Shown here piece after piece: positions 11,257 through 35,400 of a DNA stretch of 64,000 nucleotides (position 1 is its first letter; each line of letters begins with the position of its first letter). The stretch is from contig JAQGDQ010000238.1 of the NCBI GenBank assembly GCA_030141605.1, forward strand, positions 60,001 through 124,000. Direction: 5' to 3'. This stretch comes from Tubiluchus corallicola (Eukaryota > Priapulida > Priapulimorpha > Priapulimorphida > Tubiluchidae). Below the pieces are notes generated by a model, which worked only from the letters and a program-made list of their open reading frames with translations, had not been told where the DNA came from and searched no databases. Both the position numbers and the translations under genes were made by a program.

Positions 11257-12976
11257 CACAGTTAGCCCTATCGTGCTTTCCTCACTAGTGTCCCCTCAAC
11301 ACAAGGCAAAATTCACACGGCAGAGCGATTTCAAATCGTTTTGAGAAAAAAATGTTTTCATCAAACCGTTTTCAGATATTCACACCGTTATCGGACAAAC
11401 CGTTTAAAAACAAACAGAAGACACGTTATATGCATTTTTGTAGCACGTCGTTCAAATGATTTTAGAGAAAAAAGTTTTGAAAAAGTCACTGATAGGTTTG
11501 ATTTTAAAACGTTTTTAAGAGGTAAAAGGCTACTGAGTTTAATTTTTTGAAAAACCCAAATCTTTTTGAAAACATTTTCAAAACGGTTTACATTTGCCGT
11601 TTGAAAAAAACAATTCCGGTTTATTAAATTATTTTTCAGATCAGCCACGTGCCTTGAAGACAGTTCCGAGTATCACTTGGTGCTTTGAAAAATAGCAAAA
11701 ATTCGTATCACGCTTAAATAGTGGAATTTAAACATTTTGGAATTTTTCGCGTTCGACTACCATTCCCGGCTTTATGTAATATTTTTATTTGAGCAGGGCG
11801 GAAAGCTGAATTTAAAAGCCGCATTTTTAAACTTGGTGTAAGAGACTAATAACTTTGCAACTTCTGATGTGCCACAAAACGTATTATCGGATGATGTGTG
11901 TGCAACGTTTCTGACATTCTCTAGCACATTAGTCTGCCCAACTGCTGCCTTCAATCGCAAAGCAATTAAGGCGTTTAAATAAAAGACCGTGAGACTTTTA
12001 TGCGCTAATAGCCACATGGGCCTGTAGCTTTCCGAGTCATGGAGTCAAGATTTTAGACATCGTAAGCCAGCCGTGAAGCCATGTGAGTGCTGTCATCTAT
12101 GAGAGATAACTGCAAAAACGGATGTCACAGAAAAGTAACTTTATAACATAAACTGTTCATATGGGCAATAGTACATTTTTGTAAGGGAATCTATAAATGT
12201 AAGTTTGAACAGTGTGAAATGAAAATTAGAGTAAGAAACATAATTTAAGGCAGTTTGCACAAATGTTGTTTTGTAAAAGAACAAAACTATTATGAGCATT
12301 TATAAAGCATTTATAAGGAAAATTGTTAATGCAAATGCACTGTATAAATCTATAAGCAGAAAATTTCTAAGTTTAGCAATTTTAAAATATTGAAATTAAT
12401 GTACGTATTTATCAGACCAGCTTATGCAACAAACGTTTCGTAACCTTTCAATAAGAACTAATTTTAACCCATTTCTATATGAAATGTAATTAAATAAAGC
12501 AAAATAATTAAGTTCTATTACTACTAACATAATGCTTTGTTTGTGGAGTTTTAAATAGTTTCGTACTAATCAAGAAATGTAGTCTGTAAGGTGAATGGTT
12601 AAATTATCTATTATATTATATCATACATCATAAATTTTGGCTGTTAACTACTTAATTGTACTTCGGTTTTTTTTCTAATTTGTGCCACAATTTATTGTAT
12701 TATTTGTATTAATTTGTGATGTGCAGATTAACTTCGTAAAGTTTGAAATAAAATATTAAATAAAAAAAATCAGATCTTAATTCTGTCGAATTTCCTTGTT
12801 TTAGATGCCTTGATAATGAACGGTTTTGTTCAAAATCGGTCGACAATAAATTCCATGTTTGGGCCAATATATACATGAAAACCATTCTCACATTTAACTT
12901 TCAGGACCTAAAATTATATGCAAAATAAATATATTATATATGTATACACATATATTATATATGTACCTATATAAAC
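11257..12976. other. Intergenic, no gene seen
   Basis: AT-rich sequence. Between about 11330 and 11620 the motif AAACCGTTTT and its variants recur many times in both orientations, suggesting a degraded DNA-transposon end. Nothing coding is supported. Confidence 0.5.
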
Positions 12977-13003
12977 ACACACACACACACGCACGCACGC
13001 ACG

Positions 13004-13046
<43 letters not shown>
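12977..13046. repeat. (CA)n/(CGCA)n/(CG)n tract
   Basis: An alternating purine-pyrimidine run CACA, then CGCA units, then CGCGCGCG, then CACA again. This is sequence able to form Z-DNA. It lies about 360 bp upstream of the TEX36-like start codon. Confidence 0.95.
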
Positions 13047-13049
<3 letters not shown>

Positions 13050-13403
13050 TATACAATACAAGTACTCAGTGTAGTAATTCACCCGTCAATCGTCTGGTGA
13101 ATTATTTATGGACAAATTATGGACAAATGGACACATAATTACAATTATGGACAAATAATTATTTTTTCAATTCTGTTCAATTTATTTTATTGCACTAATG
13201 CTACATATAAGTAATTGGCAATATAATGACAGTAAGATTTCAGTTACTATTTTGGAATTTTGGAACTAGTTTGCGAAGCGATTTTGGAATGTTTACAGTT
13301 CGATAAGCAAAAAACTATTGTGGCTGTTCTAAATTTCATTTTTCATTTTTGGTGTTCTTTACTGTGCGAATCGTGTTTCCGCTTTTCTTTACACTCTAGA
13401 GAA

Positions 13404-16479
<3,076 letters not shown>

Positions 16480-16542
16480 GAAATATGTTTTGTACATTAT
16501 AGTTGTTGTTGATGGGTTATATGTGGATGTATGCAGTACGTT

Positions 16543-16577
16543 AATAAAAGTAGAATTCTCAAAAACGAAGTAATAAA
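16543..16577 (+). promoter_or_regulatory. Polyadenylation signals of the TEX36-like gene
   Basis: Two AATAAA hexamers, at 16543-16548 and 16572-16577, 64-98 bp after the stop codon and just before the GT repeat. A 3' end between 16580 and 16610 is expected. Confidence 0.6.
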
Positions 16578-16598
16578 AGAATTGTGATTTTTTAGAAT

Positions 16599-16733
<135 letters not shown>

Positions 16734-16739
16734 TAAAAT

Positions 16740-19700
16740 GTAAAATACACATATCGGCCAAAAAACATCTGAAAATTCGAAATGTGGTAAATGTTGCTGT
16801 TTGTTAAATTGTCTGTTATTTTTCAAATGTTTGCAAAAATTTTGGATACAAACTTATACGAGAAACGAGAAAAAGAGTCCAACGCATGCACGGCATTTAG
16901 TCACCATCCACCTACATTATTAATAATCTTATAATGTACAACTCTGGCGTAAACAGCACAGCTGGGAATAGAAGATCATTAGAGGTTAATACTAATAGGC
17001 TCCATGGCTACATTGACGAGCAAAGTGTTAAACACAATAATTATTTTATAATGAAAGATAGGTTATAGGCTGCGAACCCATTAATTTCCTTCAAGTAGTG
17101 AGAGTTGTGTTAATTCGTCACAGTAACAAGAGTCTATGCAGTGTTATTACGAACAATTTGCAAACCTTAAGTGCTACTTAACAAGAAATCAATATTTCCG
17201 TGTTTTTCCAGAACGGCTTAGCAAAGTCACCCAGCAAGTTATCAGCAGTTCTCTCAGCAGTCTCTGAGAGTTGCAGAGAGTTCTCTTGCAAGTTTCTTGC
17301 CGAGAAGCTCTATTCACTGCGAGAACTCTCAGAGAGAACTCTCGAGAGAAAAGTCTCTAGTCTGAACGTGCCATAAGACTGTTGGCAGATATTTTTGTTC
17401 GCCAGTTTCATTAAATACAGAAATATTCAATATTAATCTAAACAAAAGAAGCGTAGCAAGAAAAGATGCTTATTGTGTGACCGCCATTTTGTCTGAGTTA
17501 ATAACTGCTTGTTTTTCTGTTCGTATCCCGCATCATTATAACAAATCTTCAAAAATTAAATACAAATTCGAGGGATTTTCTTATCGAATTCGCCAGGTAA
17601 CTATAGCAACATTTACCAGGTGAGATTTAGTAGAACAAGCGGGATAAATAAGGAACGGGAAATGTCTCCAAATGAAAGAATGTAATTAATCATTGTGTTC
17701 AGCTGCACATGGTAATTTATAGAACAAATTGTCTACTACTACAAATGTTAAAGAAACAAGTGAGTCTAAAATTAATCAGTTTGCTTGATCTAATGCTGGT
17801 ATGCACACAGAGAAAAAAAATCACAGTTTGTTAAATCACACTTGTCGCATTCACTTAACAACCAATCTACCTATTCAGAATTTATCATGCCTTTGTCAGC
17901 TGAAAGACAAGAGCTTTATTGAGTAAAAAAATGGCCATCGAGTCAAACCTGGAAGTATTATGGTGACAAAGACACTAATTATTGAAATCAGATTGCTCTA
18001 CATAAACGGTTTGCGTCGCTAACATATTTACACTTTTACTTTCACGATTTCTGTGGAATAGAAGTTCGTTGTCGGTGACGATAATGGTAGTTCGATGTTA
18101 TATGAGCGTATACAGCCAGTAGAGGCTGAAGAGAGAGATTTTTCAAAATATTTTGGGAAATACCTTTTTATGCAAGCAGTAGTAAGCAAATAAACAAGAA
18201 GGAAAGGCCATAGGACTAGTAGGCGCTGACGAGTGAGGTTTTTGTAGTTCAAACAGTAAACGGGAAACGAGTCCCAATTATTCACAATAGTAGAAGGCAT
18301 TAAGCATCGTGAGTTATGCTGCAACACAGATTTAATGCAGTTCTACACTTTTTAAGGAACGAATATTTAGTGGTCATGGCCCAGCGCAGCTGCTTACAGA
18401 GCGATAAAAAACCGTTCAAAAGGATTTTGAATCTAAATTTCAGTGTGAATCTAATAATACAAGTTTGTATATGTGACTGGATCTGATCTATGAAATTAAA
18501 AAGCAGTATGAAATGAAAAAGAAATTTAACGAAAATGTGCATGTGTTTATTGCGCAAATTGTTACATCAAAGGCGACACAGGTTAATATTTTTAGTAGCT
18601 CAACTCGGTTTGTTCAACTCATTTTATTGTCGTTGAGAATACACTGTACACACGAATTACATTTAGAAATTGAAAGGAAGCACTTTCCCACATGTTCAGT
18701 CATTTTATGTTATTAGACAGCTATACTCACATATTCACCCACATAGAAAGCGAGGTGGTTAAAGAGTGTCTAGTGATAGTCGTACAAAAATTGTTAAATT
18801 GGTTAGCAACGCCGATCTCTTGTTTACAGGTGGTGCTCAGCACTACTTCAGGTATGCTTCTCTTTGGTTTGATTTTGTTCGAGGGCTGCCAGGGTCGTTT
18901 GTCAGTGAAGCCAGTCAATATATGGCTTCGAAGACGGTGTTAAGTTTCTTAAAACTCTTCCGTTTTCATGAAATACGTGCGACATGAAACTTGCTTAAAA
19001 ACTTTTTAATCTGACCTTTACAATCGTGAACTCACATAGGCAGAATAAAATTAAAAATTACGTAACTTGAACATATGTTACTCGTGCATAAGCATAAATC
19101 ATGTATGTGATTTCATTTTAAAGGTTATTGTGCTATAACTTTTAGACGACTGCAGTGCTACGTGTAAATATTGCAAATGATTAGCAGCCAATATGACAGG
19201 TACCTCCAAATTATCATAATTAGTTTCTGGATGGCATTTTATTTTGTAGGACACAAGTAAGCAAATTATAATGAAAGGAGTGTAACTGAAGTTCTGATCA
19301 TCTGTGATCTGAGATCTCAGTTTCTATCGTCCTCGATAGAACCGTGTTGCCTTTTGTCCAATTGTACAAATCTTCCAGTGGCATGGCCCTAAAAACAATA
19401 AAATGCAGGAACAATTAATATGGGAAAACTCTTCCTAAGTTGTTTTTTCGTGTATGTTTTCTGTGATGACATAAAATTTATGACACGTTCAGGCGTGAAA
19501 AATTCGTACTCACGACACGCAATTACAAAATGAAACAAGGTTTTTTATTCTCGGTGATTATTACCATCAGAATAGAACAGCATATTCTCCAGAGAGCGTG
19601 CGAAAGACAAAATAAGAAAGACAATGCTAAGCTGGACAAATGTAAAAAAGACAAAATAAAGGAAGGGGTGTGAAAAAGCAAAATAAAACGGATAACAGGT

Positions 19701-20040
19701 AAAAAGATGTTAGGCAACAGGTAAACAAATCAGATCAAAGTTTTTATAATTTTTGAAGTTTCTATACAACTTCTCGTATCAATTTTTTTAACGCTTAGAT
19801 GCTACGAATTAAAAAATGTAAAGTGGATTTCTCTAACGATTATGCAAAAATGCCCACTTTTTAAATGTTTGTATATTTTTTGGAAAATGTGCTAAATATA
19901 TTAACTTTATACCATTTCGTAGACCTTTTCAAGCCCCATAATTAATTAATTATTCTTTTATCCATCTAAATTGTTTTAGAAAGCAATGTAGCTTTAGTAC
20001 AAATAATTAATACAATAAAAATTGTTTTTGTCAATTAAAA
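16740..20040. other. Intergenic, no gene seen
   Basis: Short open frames only, without splice support or recognisable motifs. A block at about 17215-17380 is packed with GAGAGTTCTC/CTCTCGAGAG palindromes followed by GTCTGAACGTGCCATAAG, which looks like the end of a DNA transposon. Confidence 0.5.
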
Positions 20041-21440
20041 AACAAAGGATGATGAAATCCATTATATACATCGGCATCATCTACATGGAGTTGTTTACAC
20101 ATTCATAAAATGCTTTTCTAATTTTTCTTTTCACATTAAAATTAAAGCAAAAAGTACAACCAACCAGAAATCTTAAATCAACATCTGAGTCATTCATAAA
20201 ATACAACATTTTTGGTATAACTGAATTTTTCTTAAAAATCCCAATTTACGACTGTCCATCGAAAATTTTGCGTGGTATCCCAGTAATACTTAAGAATTTT
20301 TGCACTTTCGTTTTGTTTAATGTCAGATATTTTTCTATGCGCACAGTTTCTATTTACTCTAATTACATTCGCATCTATAGTGAAAATGCCACCAATTTCA
20401 CACCTGTACAACGACATAGGAAGACAATAAGAACTAATTAATGTTTTTGTCCTATTGAGTTGCGTTTGTCGACAAAATTTAGGCTTTAGCCTTGTAATGT
20501 CAACTGCAAAATTTTATCAGTTGTAATATCACATTCTAAAAATTTTACAATATTTGCCTACTTTAATAACATACCACAAAACAAAATGCTCCCACATCTC
20601 GGAGAGCTTTTTCCAAAATATAACAACATCGTCTTCTTTGGATTAAAAGTAATACTCCAGTGTTTACCATATATTTCACATATCTTTAGCATTTCTCTAA
20701 GCTGCCTGTATGAACCAGCAAGTAACATCATCTGCACACAATACACAGCTTCAAATGTTGTTCAACGTAACAACCATACTCTGCTTTACATAATTATTTT
20801 ATAAGATCGTCAATGTATATACAGTAGAGAACTGGAGACAGTGCTCCATCCTGCCTTACTCCGGATTGAATATAAAATTCATCGCTTTTTGCATACAACT
20901 GTACTTTTATTTAGTATTATAATTACTAGTTGTGTGCGGTTACCTAAATTATAGGCAAAAATTAACTGTAAAAACTGGTCTATACTTAAACAAAAAACAT
21001 AGCACCCAGTTTTGAAGTTTTAGCTAATTTCCCTGCTGCATTCAAACAACTATTTGCAAAAGTATTACATTGCAGATATACTACAGTATCTATTTGCAAG
21101 AAATAAAAAAGCAGTATGCATTATGCGGTATTCGGATATCCGGCAACACATTTTCCTAGAGATTTAATGTGTGAAGTCTTTGGTAACGTTTCATGATTAC
21201 ACACGTCAGTGCCACACGTTGACAATCATTTAAGAAGAGATATTAGGCACTCTTAGTACTGGCATGATAATTGCTTTTCGAAACAATTCTATGGCATTAT
21301 TTCAATGACTCTTTGAAAATGTTTGCAAAAACAGACGCTAGCTGTCTGCATAGCCCCCGATAGCCGTCGATGAAATAGCACCTAGCCCTGGAGCCTTACA
21401 TGGTCAATTGCCTTTTGACTCGCTTTTGTAAGATGTTATA
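20041..21440 (-). pseudogene. LINE (non-LTR retrotransposon) reverse transcriptase relic
   Basis: Read on the minus strand with several frameshifts and stops: GFGRTKSCITS and KAPGLGAIS (21440-21340), AIIMPVLRVPNIS, VALTCVIMKRYQRL (about 21190), GVRQDGALSPVLYCIYIDDL (about 20815-20870), a frameshifted CADD catalytic box near 20730, ITFNPKKTMLLYFG (about 20610), then LISSYCLPMSLYRCE (about 20395-20440) and a C-terminal segment near 20110. These are the ordered blocks of a LINE polymerase. Inactive. The clade cannot be named with certainty (CR1/L2-like). Confidence 0.8.
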
Positions 21441-21559
21441 CAGCTTTTAGTCCTGCCAAAGCCTATACGGGAATCATTTTGTATAAAAACATACTTACTT
21501 ATGTTTACTTATGTTGTCTTCAGGGATCGTTGTTCACATCAAAGCAAAAAACCTCATTG

Positions 21560-22062
21560 GCGACAACTAGTCCGATCCACAGGGAAGAAGAAAGCAGTAT
21601 TACTGCAACTAGCAGACTCCTGCCCTTTAAAAAGTGTTTAAGATTTGCATTTGTAAGGGCGGTGGTGGAAAGCATTAATAGAATTGGTATCGATAATGTC
21701 AGGGTAGTTCCAAACTGGTACTATTTTAACTGAAAAACTACCTTGGCGACGCTTGCGTCTGGCATGTTCGTCAAAAAGTTTGAAGTTTCTTCCTCTTGTA
21801 TGGCTTAGGTCGCCCAACTGAAAAAGCCGTTAAAACTTAGAATGACATTTCCGAGAATGATGGTATGTACCAGCATGTAGGCGCCTTTCTTCTAGTGATG
21901 ATATGTGGAGTTCTTGCAATCGCTGTGGATAAGTAAGATTCTCCATACCTGCAACCCTGCGCGTAAATCTTCTCTGAACAGATTCCAGCACATCATTGTC
22001 TTTCAGGTAATAGTCATTCCAAACTGGACTTGCAAACTCCAGTATAGACCTTTTAAACGAGG
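21560..22062 (-). pseudogene. LINE ORF2 C-terminal relic
   Basis: A 65-residue intact stretch on the minus strand includes LEFASPVWNDYYLKDNDVLE then SVQRRFTRRVAG and LTYPQRLQELHISSLEERRL, the hallmark region downstream of the RT palm in CR1-like LINEs. A frameshift later follows GRNFKLFDEHARRKRR and VPVWNYPDIIDTNSINAFHH. It ends just upstream of the preceding RT relic and is probably a separate copy. Confidence 0.8.
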
Positions 22063-22234
22063 AAATAGCTGAAATCGAAAGCCTCGAGCTTTGGTTTGGA
22101 AACTGACATTGACTGATTAGTCTAATTCAATTCATCATTCAGTTTCAGTTTGTATTAGCGATTAGCTAATTTAATTGTTTTAATGACGTCATATCTTCAC
22201 TTCTTATACGGTTTAAAATATCCAGATTTGAATG

Positions 22235-22395
22235 CTTGAGCTGGAGAGAAGAAAGAGAAGAGAGAAGGGAGGAGAGAAGAGGAGAAAAACGGGAAAGAAT
22301 TGACAATAGACGAGATGAAAGAAAAAGACAAAAGAGGAAGTGACGGAAAAGACGAGGAGAGGAGAAGAGAAGAGAGGAGAGGAGAAAAAAGAGCA
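22235..22395. repeat. Purine-rich GA/GGA tract
   Basis: Imperfect GAGAA/GGAGA repeats on the plus strand, giving a spurious Ser/Leu-rich frame on the minus strand. Confidence 0.85.
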
Positions 22396-22439
22396 GTAAA
22401 GGAAGAGTTGAAGCGAGCTCTACGTAGTTCTGCAAGTGA

Positions 22440-24050
22440 CAGCCTATATAAGGTGCTTGTGCTTTATTAATGCAAGAGTAGTATGTATTTCAGTAGAAGT
22501 TAACGGTACTATGTATTCAATGCTCCTTTTGAATCCCTTTAAAACAAACGAAAGATAATTTGAGTAAGAGTTACGAAAGAGATACTTGCAGGTGAAGTTT
22601 CACTTAAACAGAAAAACAAAGACTGAAGGTTAAAGGTTTGACCTTTTTTTAATATCTTGCAATTTGAAACTCACTACAAGTTTTTTTATGAAAATATGAT
22701 GAAAATAACCGGACATTATTTTAGTAATTATAACCTCAAAACAATGACACGCTTTGTTGTTAACTTCCCGTGCTTTAATTAAACTCTCTTCCTGTATTTT
22801 AATTACGTGACAGTGCGTGGGGGCTTAACATATAAGTTTTTATCAATTAGCTTTAGCAACATTGCGTATGTGAAGAAGTGACGTAAAAATACATTTACAA
22901 AGTTATTCTTACTCGGATATAAAATCATGGTACTTATGCTACAACATGCAGACTTCTTCAAAGGAATTTAAAATTTCAATCACAGTGGACACCTTTGCTA
23001 AAACTAGATCACCGAATCTTTGCTCAACTTTACTATGTCAACTACTTTTTATAACATGATTAAAGTAAATTGTAGCGTTGGTTTTATTTAGCTTTCAGAA
23101 AAGAATTTAACCTAGTAAACTGTATAATATTCGATACATACAAACATCTAGTTTCTTCATCTATTACTGTAGGTCGTGAACACGAGCCAGCAATATATTT
23201 TATAATCAAATGGGTTTATGATTGAACATACAGTTTCTCAATAAATAATCATTCTCAACTGTGAATTATTTCAGCACATCCGTTATTGTATATAACAACA
23301 CCAGGCTTCCTTTCTTTGTGCGTGGGCAAAAAAGTTCATAAATTTAGCAATATCTAAATCGTCATCACGTACCTAACGTAAATTTATGATAAGTCTCATG
23401 TTTAAAATCGTTCTATGATTAGACGACACATAATGCAGTTCAATACGTCAGCAGGGAAATGAGCAAACGGTTTTATCGTGTTTTAAAGCGAATATGGTAA
23501 AATAATAAGGGGAAAAGAAATGCCACTGTATATGTGCTAGTGTGGAAATGGGTAGTCCGATTCCTTTAAATATAAACTAAAACACTAAAGACACTAACAA
23601 CAACTCAGTCAGGAAAGGTTGAGATGTGAACTGTAGTAGCAAAATTTAATAATTACGGTAAGTTTAGTTTTTAAAAAATAATGGGACGGAGATGAATAAT
23701 ATAAGCTGTGACTACCAGGTGTGATCAACTTCTACTAATCCATCATCCTGGATTAATTAACGTCAAGCAAAACGTCAATCATCCTCACTCAAGTTCTGCT
23801 GACTACCCAATCAGCTTTCGCTATTTTCCACACACCGTACATTTCTACGTGCACCTTTTCTTTCGGAGCATCAGGCGCGACATTAGTGCCGGTATATGTT
23901 ATACTGTTATGAAACATGCCCCCATTTTTCATTAGTTCGCGGGAGAGTTACCCGCCTGATTCTAGATTTTATTACTGATTGACGATTGTCTATATTGTCG
24001 AATGAAATTGCAAACGAATTAATGGAAAATATAGGCCCATGCAGTTTAAT
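22440..24050. other. Intergenic, no gene seen
   Basis: AT-rich. An AATAAA on the minus strand at 23968-23973 could serve the secretory-protein gene that ends near 24102. Otherwise I recognise nothing. Confidence 0.5.
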
Positions 24051-24101
24051 TTCATCTTTTACAGGAAGAAATGCACAACGCTTACGTCTCTGAATTGCTG
24101 A

Positions 24102-32397
<8,296 letters not shown>

Positions 32398-32449
32398 TGT
32401 AGGTTGCTGAATACTTATAGGAATGAAGTGCAACAAACAATATCTTCAA

Positions 32450-35400
32450 TTGAACAAAACTCTGCTAACTGTTCTGATCATGAATATGATTAATTTTAAT
32501 TGTGTAGTTCAGCGATAAACAATTGTGCAAAGAGAGAAATCGCTAAAACCAAAGTACCGTGTACTTTTCGTCTACGTACTGTGTTCAATTATGTTATATG
32601 TACTGATGCCGTTTCTGCTTTTATCTCTAGCAATTCGCTTAAACAAAAACTATTTAATCGATCGACTGCAGAACTCAAAAAATGTCCAAAACTTCTTGTG
32701 CACAAGGTACTTCAGAAAAGAGATTTCTACTGTAGCAAAACAATAATTGTAAGCGGCACCAAAATTTCACGCAAAAACAGGTTAAATTTCGCTTGTTTTT
32801 CTTCACAAAAGTGTTGAAATTTGCAGTTTTTACGCTATTCACGATGCTTAAATACTGATAATTGAAGCCGCGGTAAATACTGAGCTGATATGAACAGGTG
32901 CGATGGAGCAAGTAATATTACGCAAGCGTCACATTACGTCATATATTAACGCGCTGAGGGTAAATTTAGAAGTGGGTTTCATGCATAATTCAAACAATTC
33001 ATTCTTAACGCAAAGGGCGAGACCCATGAGGTTTTTCCTGAACGCCAATGTGAATATTATGGTAACGATCATTACCACACAAATATAATAGAAAGAGACC
33101 TGTGAGCCTATTGGCAATTAAGTAATCGGCCCATAGGTCAGACGTCCCAGTTGCTATTCACGTTTTGTATGCGGCAAAACATAAATTAGACCATTTTTAC
33201 TTAGACCATTAGCACTTAACGTAATGATAAAGACTAATTACGTAATACGTTTAATCATTTTTAATCTCAGACATCATATTTGTTGTACGAGTTATCATTA
33301 CAGGTGACTGTTCTTATTTGATATAATTACTTAATAGCATTTTTGCTAACTGGAGTGGTTTCCACATTATAAAACAAACAAGGTAGCACAGCTGACATCC
33401 CAATAATAAAATTCATAAAGTTAATATAACTAATTAACGCTTTTTTTTACTGAAGTCTACAACCTTCTTGAAACATTTCAAGTGGATAACTTGGATCGTT
33501 ATTTTGACCAGGCTTTAATTTTGAATTCAAAATGCCCTATTTGCTTCTTTTGGCGCACATGTCAAATTTCTGAAAATTTACATTTTTGCAAATATTTTCT
33601 CACTTAGTTATTCATTGCACTTCCAGTGTGAGTTTAACCCATTATAACGTTGCATTGACTTATATGGCGTATAACTACAAGCCTATATAGAAAATGTGAA
33701 GTAACTTTACACTATTCATAAGATTTGCTGCATGTTTAGTTACTTTTCTAAACAGAAGACAAGATAAGTAGAGAAGGAGTGTGACAGTTTCTAATCTATA
33801 AAGTTGTTAAATGCACTATATCACCAAGTTTAGTGGCTTGCAATCTTCGTTAACAACGTGGTTGAATCACTAAAGACTCTATGAAATGTAAAAAGGAAAT
33901 AAGTAATAACCATAAAGTAAAAAAATAAAATGAAACCAAAAACCAAAAAAATCAGGGATTTGAACCTGAAACTCATGGATTACAAATTTAACGCCGCCAG
34001 TATTAAATTAAATTACCCATTGTGATAATGCCAGGTCGACAGGCTTAGTTTGCAGGGTTAGTTTTCTAACTAGGTGGTCACACACCTCGTTCCTTTCATT
34101 TATATGCAATCTTTTCTGGTTGTTTCATCTGACACTTGCTATGTTCGTTACTTCTAAAGGCATTCTAGTCAGCCTGGAAGGCTGTAGCAATGTAGCAGAA
34201 TAGCCAGCTAACATTTTGACCATGTGGAGGGTCCAGTTAAGTCCTGAAACCCGGTGAAGCATGGTAACTGCTAATGACTGTTTGCTCTAACGCAGAGATT
34301 TTTATGTAAATCGAAATAACACACCAAACAATAGGTCTCTGGCCTCGCGCCGACTTTTCTTTTGGGAGTTTGGTTTCGAAAGTTCACTAATTGTTAATTG
34401 GTTTCCTCCATCAGTGTTTTTAGTAGTGCATGCATAATCCGTCATTTATTTTGTAATGACACTAAATGCTCTTATTTGTATATTAAATCTGCACAATACT
34501 TATTCTAGTCTAATTAAATTTGTTGCTTGAGCCGGAAATCAGTTTTGAACTTAATCTACTTTATAAATATAAGAGGTCATTTGATTATAAACTTAATTAA
34601 TCAGGTGGCCGTTCATGTGTGCTGTTAAATGCTAGGAAACCTTCATACAACGACAGCTTACAGTTCCATAGAGCAGAAGAACATGAGCGTAACTTTTTTT
34701 GTTTGTTCTAAATCTCTATGTTATACATACAATATTACTTACCATTTGTGACTTAAAGCAAAAATGAACCTAATCTTAAACTGTAGATCAAGAAAACAAT
34801 CTACTCTTTAAAATATTGAAGGAAACATACTATTTTTTCAAACATAACTTACGCGAAGGAATATGCATTTCGCCATTCGCTAGCTAGACGGGCACTAGAG
34901 CCTGCATTTCGGAAACGCATTGCACAAAAAACAGGTGTTGCACTTCTCAGTCCTGATGCATTCGTTCTTATGATGTATTAGTGTGTATTAACTAGACACG
35001 TTCGAAAACTCGTGCGTGAGCACAACGTTAAATTTAAAATTTGAATTTTTGTCTTAAAAGTTGCCTAGTTCTAGTACAGCACACTGACTATTTTACAGTA
35101 GCACTGTTCAATTTTTGCTTTCGCAAACACGTGCAACTCGTTCGTAGAATATTTTTGTTGTTGAAAATTATGCTAGTCATCAATAATTGGGCTCGCCCGC
35201 CGTTAACCAAGTTTTTAATCTATTATTTAATTATCACAAACGCTTTTGTAGTATTAATTGTGTTAAGATGTTTATTTTTTTATTGCATTTGAAAATGGGG
35301 TCACATATGAAAAGTCATCCTGTCTTCCTTTAAAGGAAGGGTCAGGTCTTCTGAGAAACAGACTGAGTGACTTATTATTTTCTTTAAATAGTAATTCTTT

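Noticed and set aside
33945-34030. Functional tRNA gene on the minus strand
   Set aside because: There is a good B box, but no acceptor-stem pairing or proper A box at the required distance. Called a SINE relic instead.
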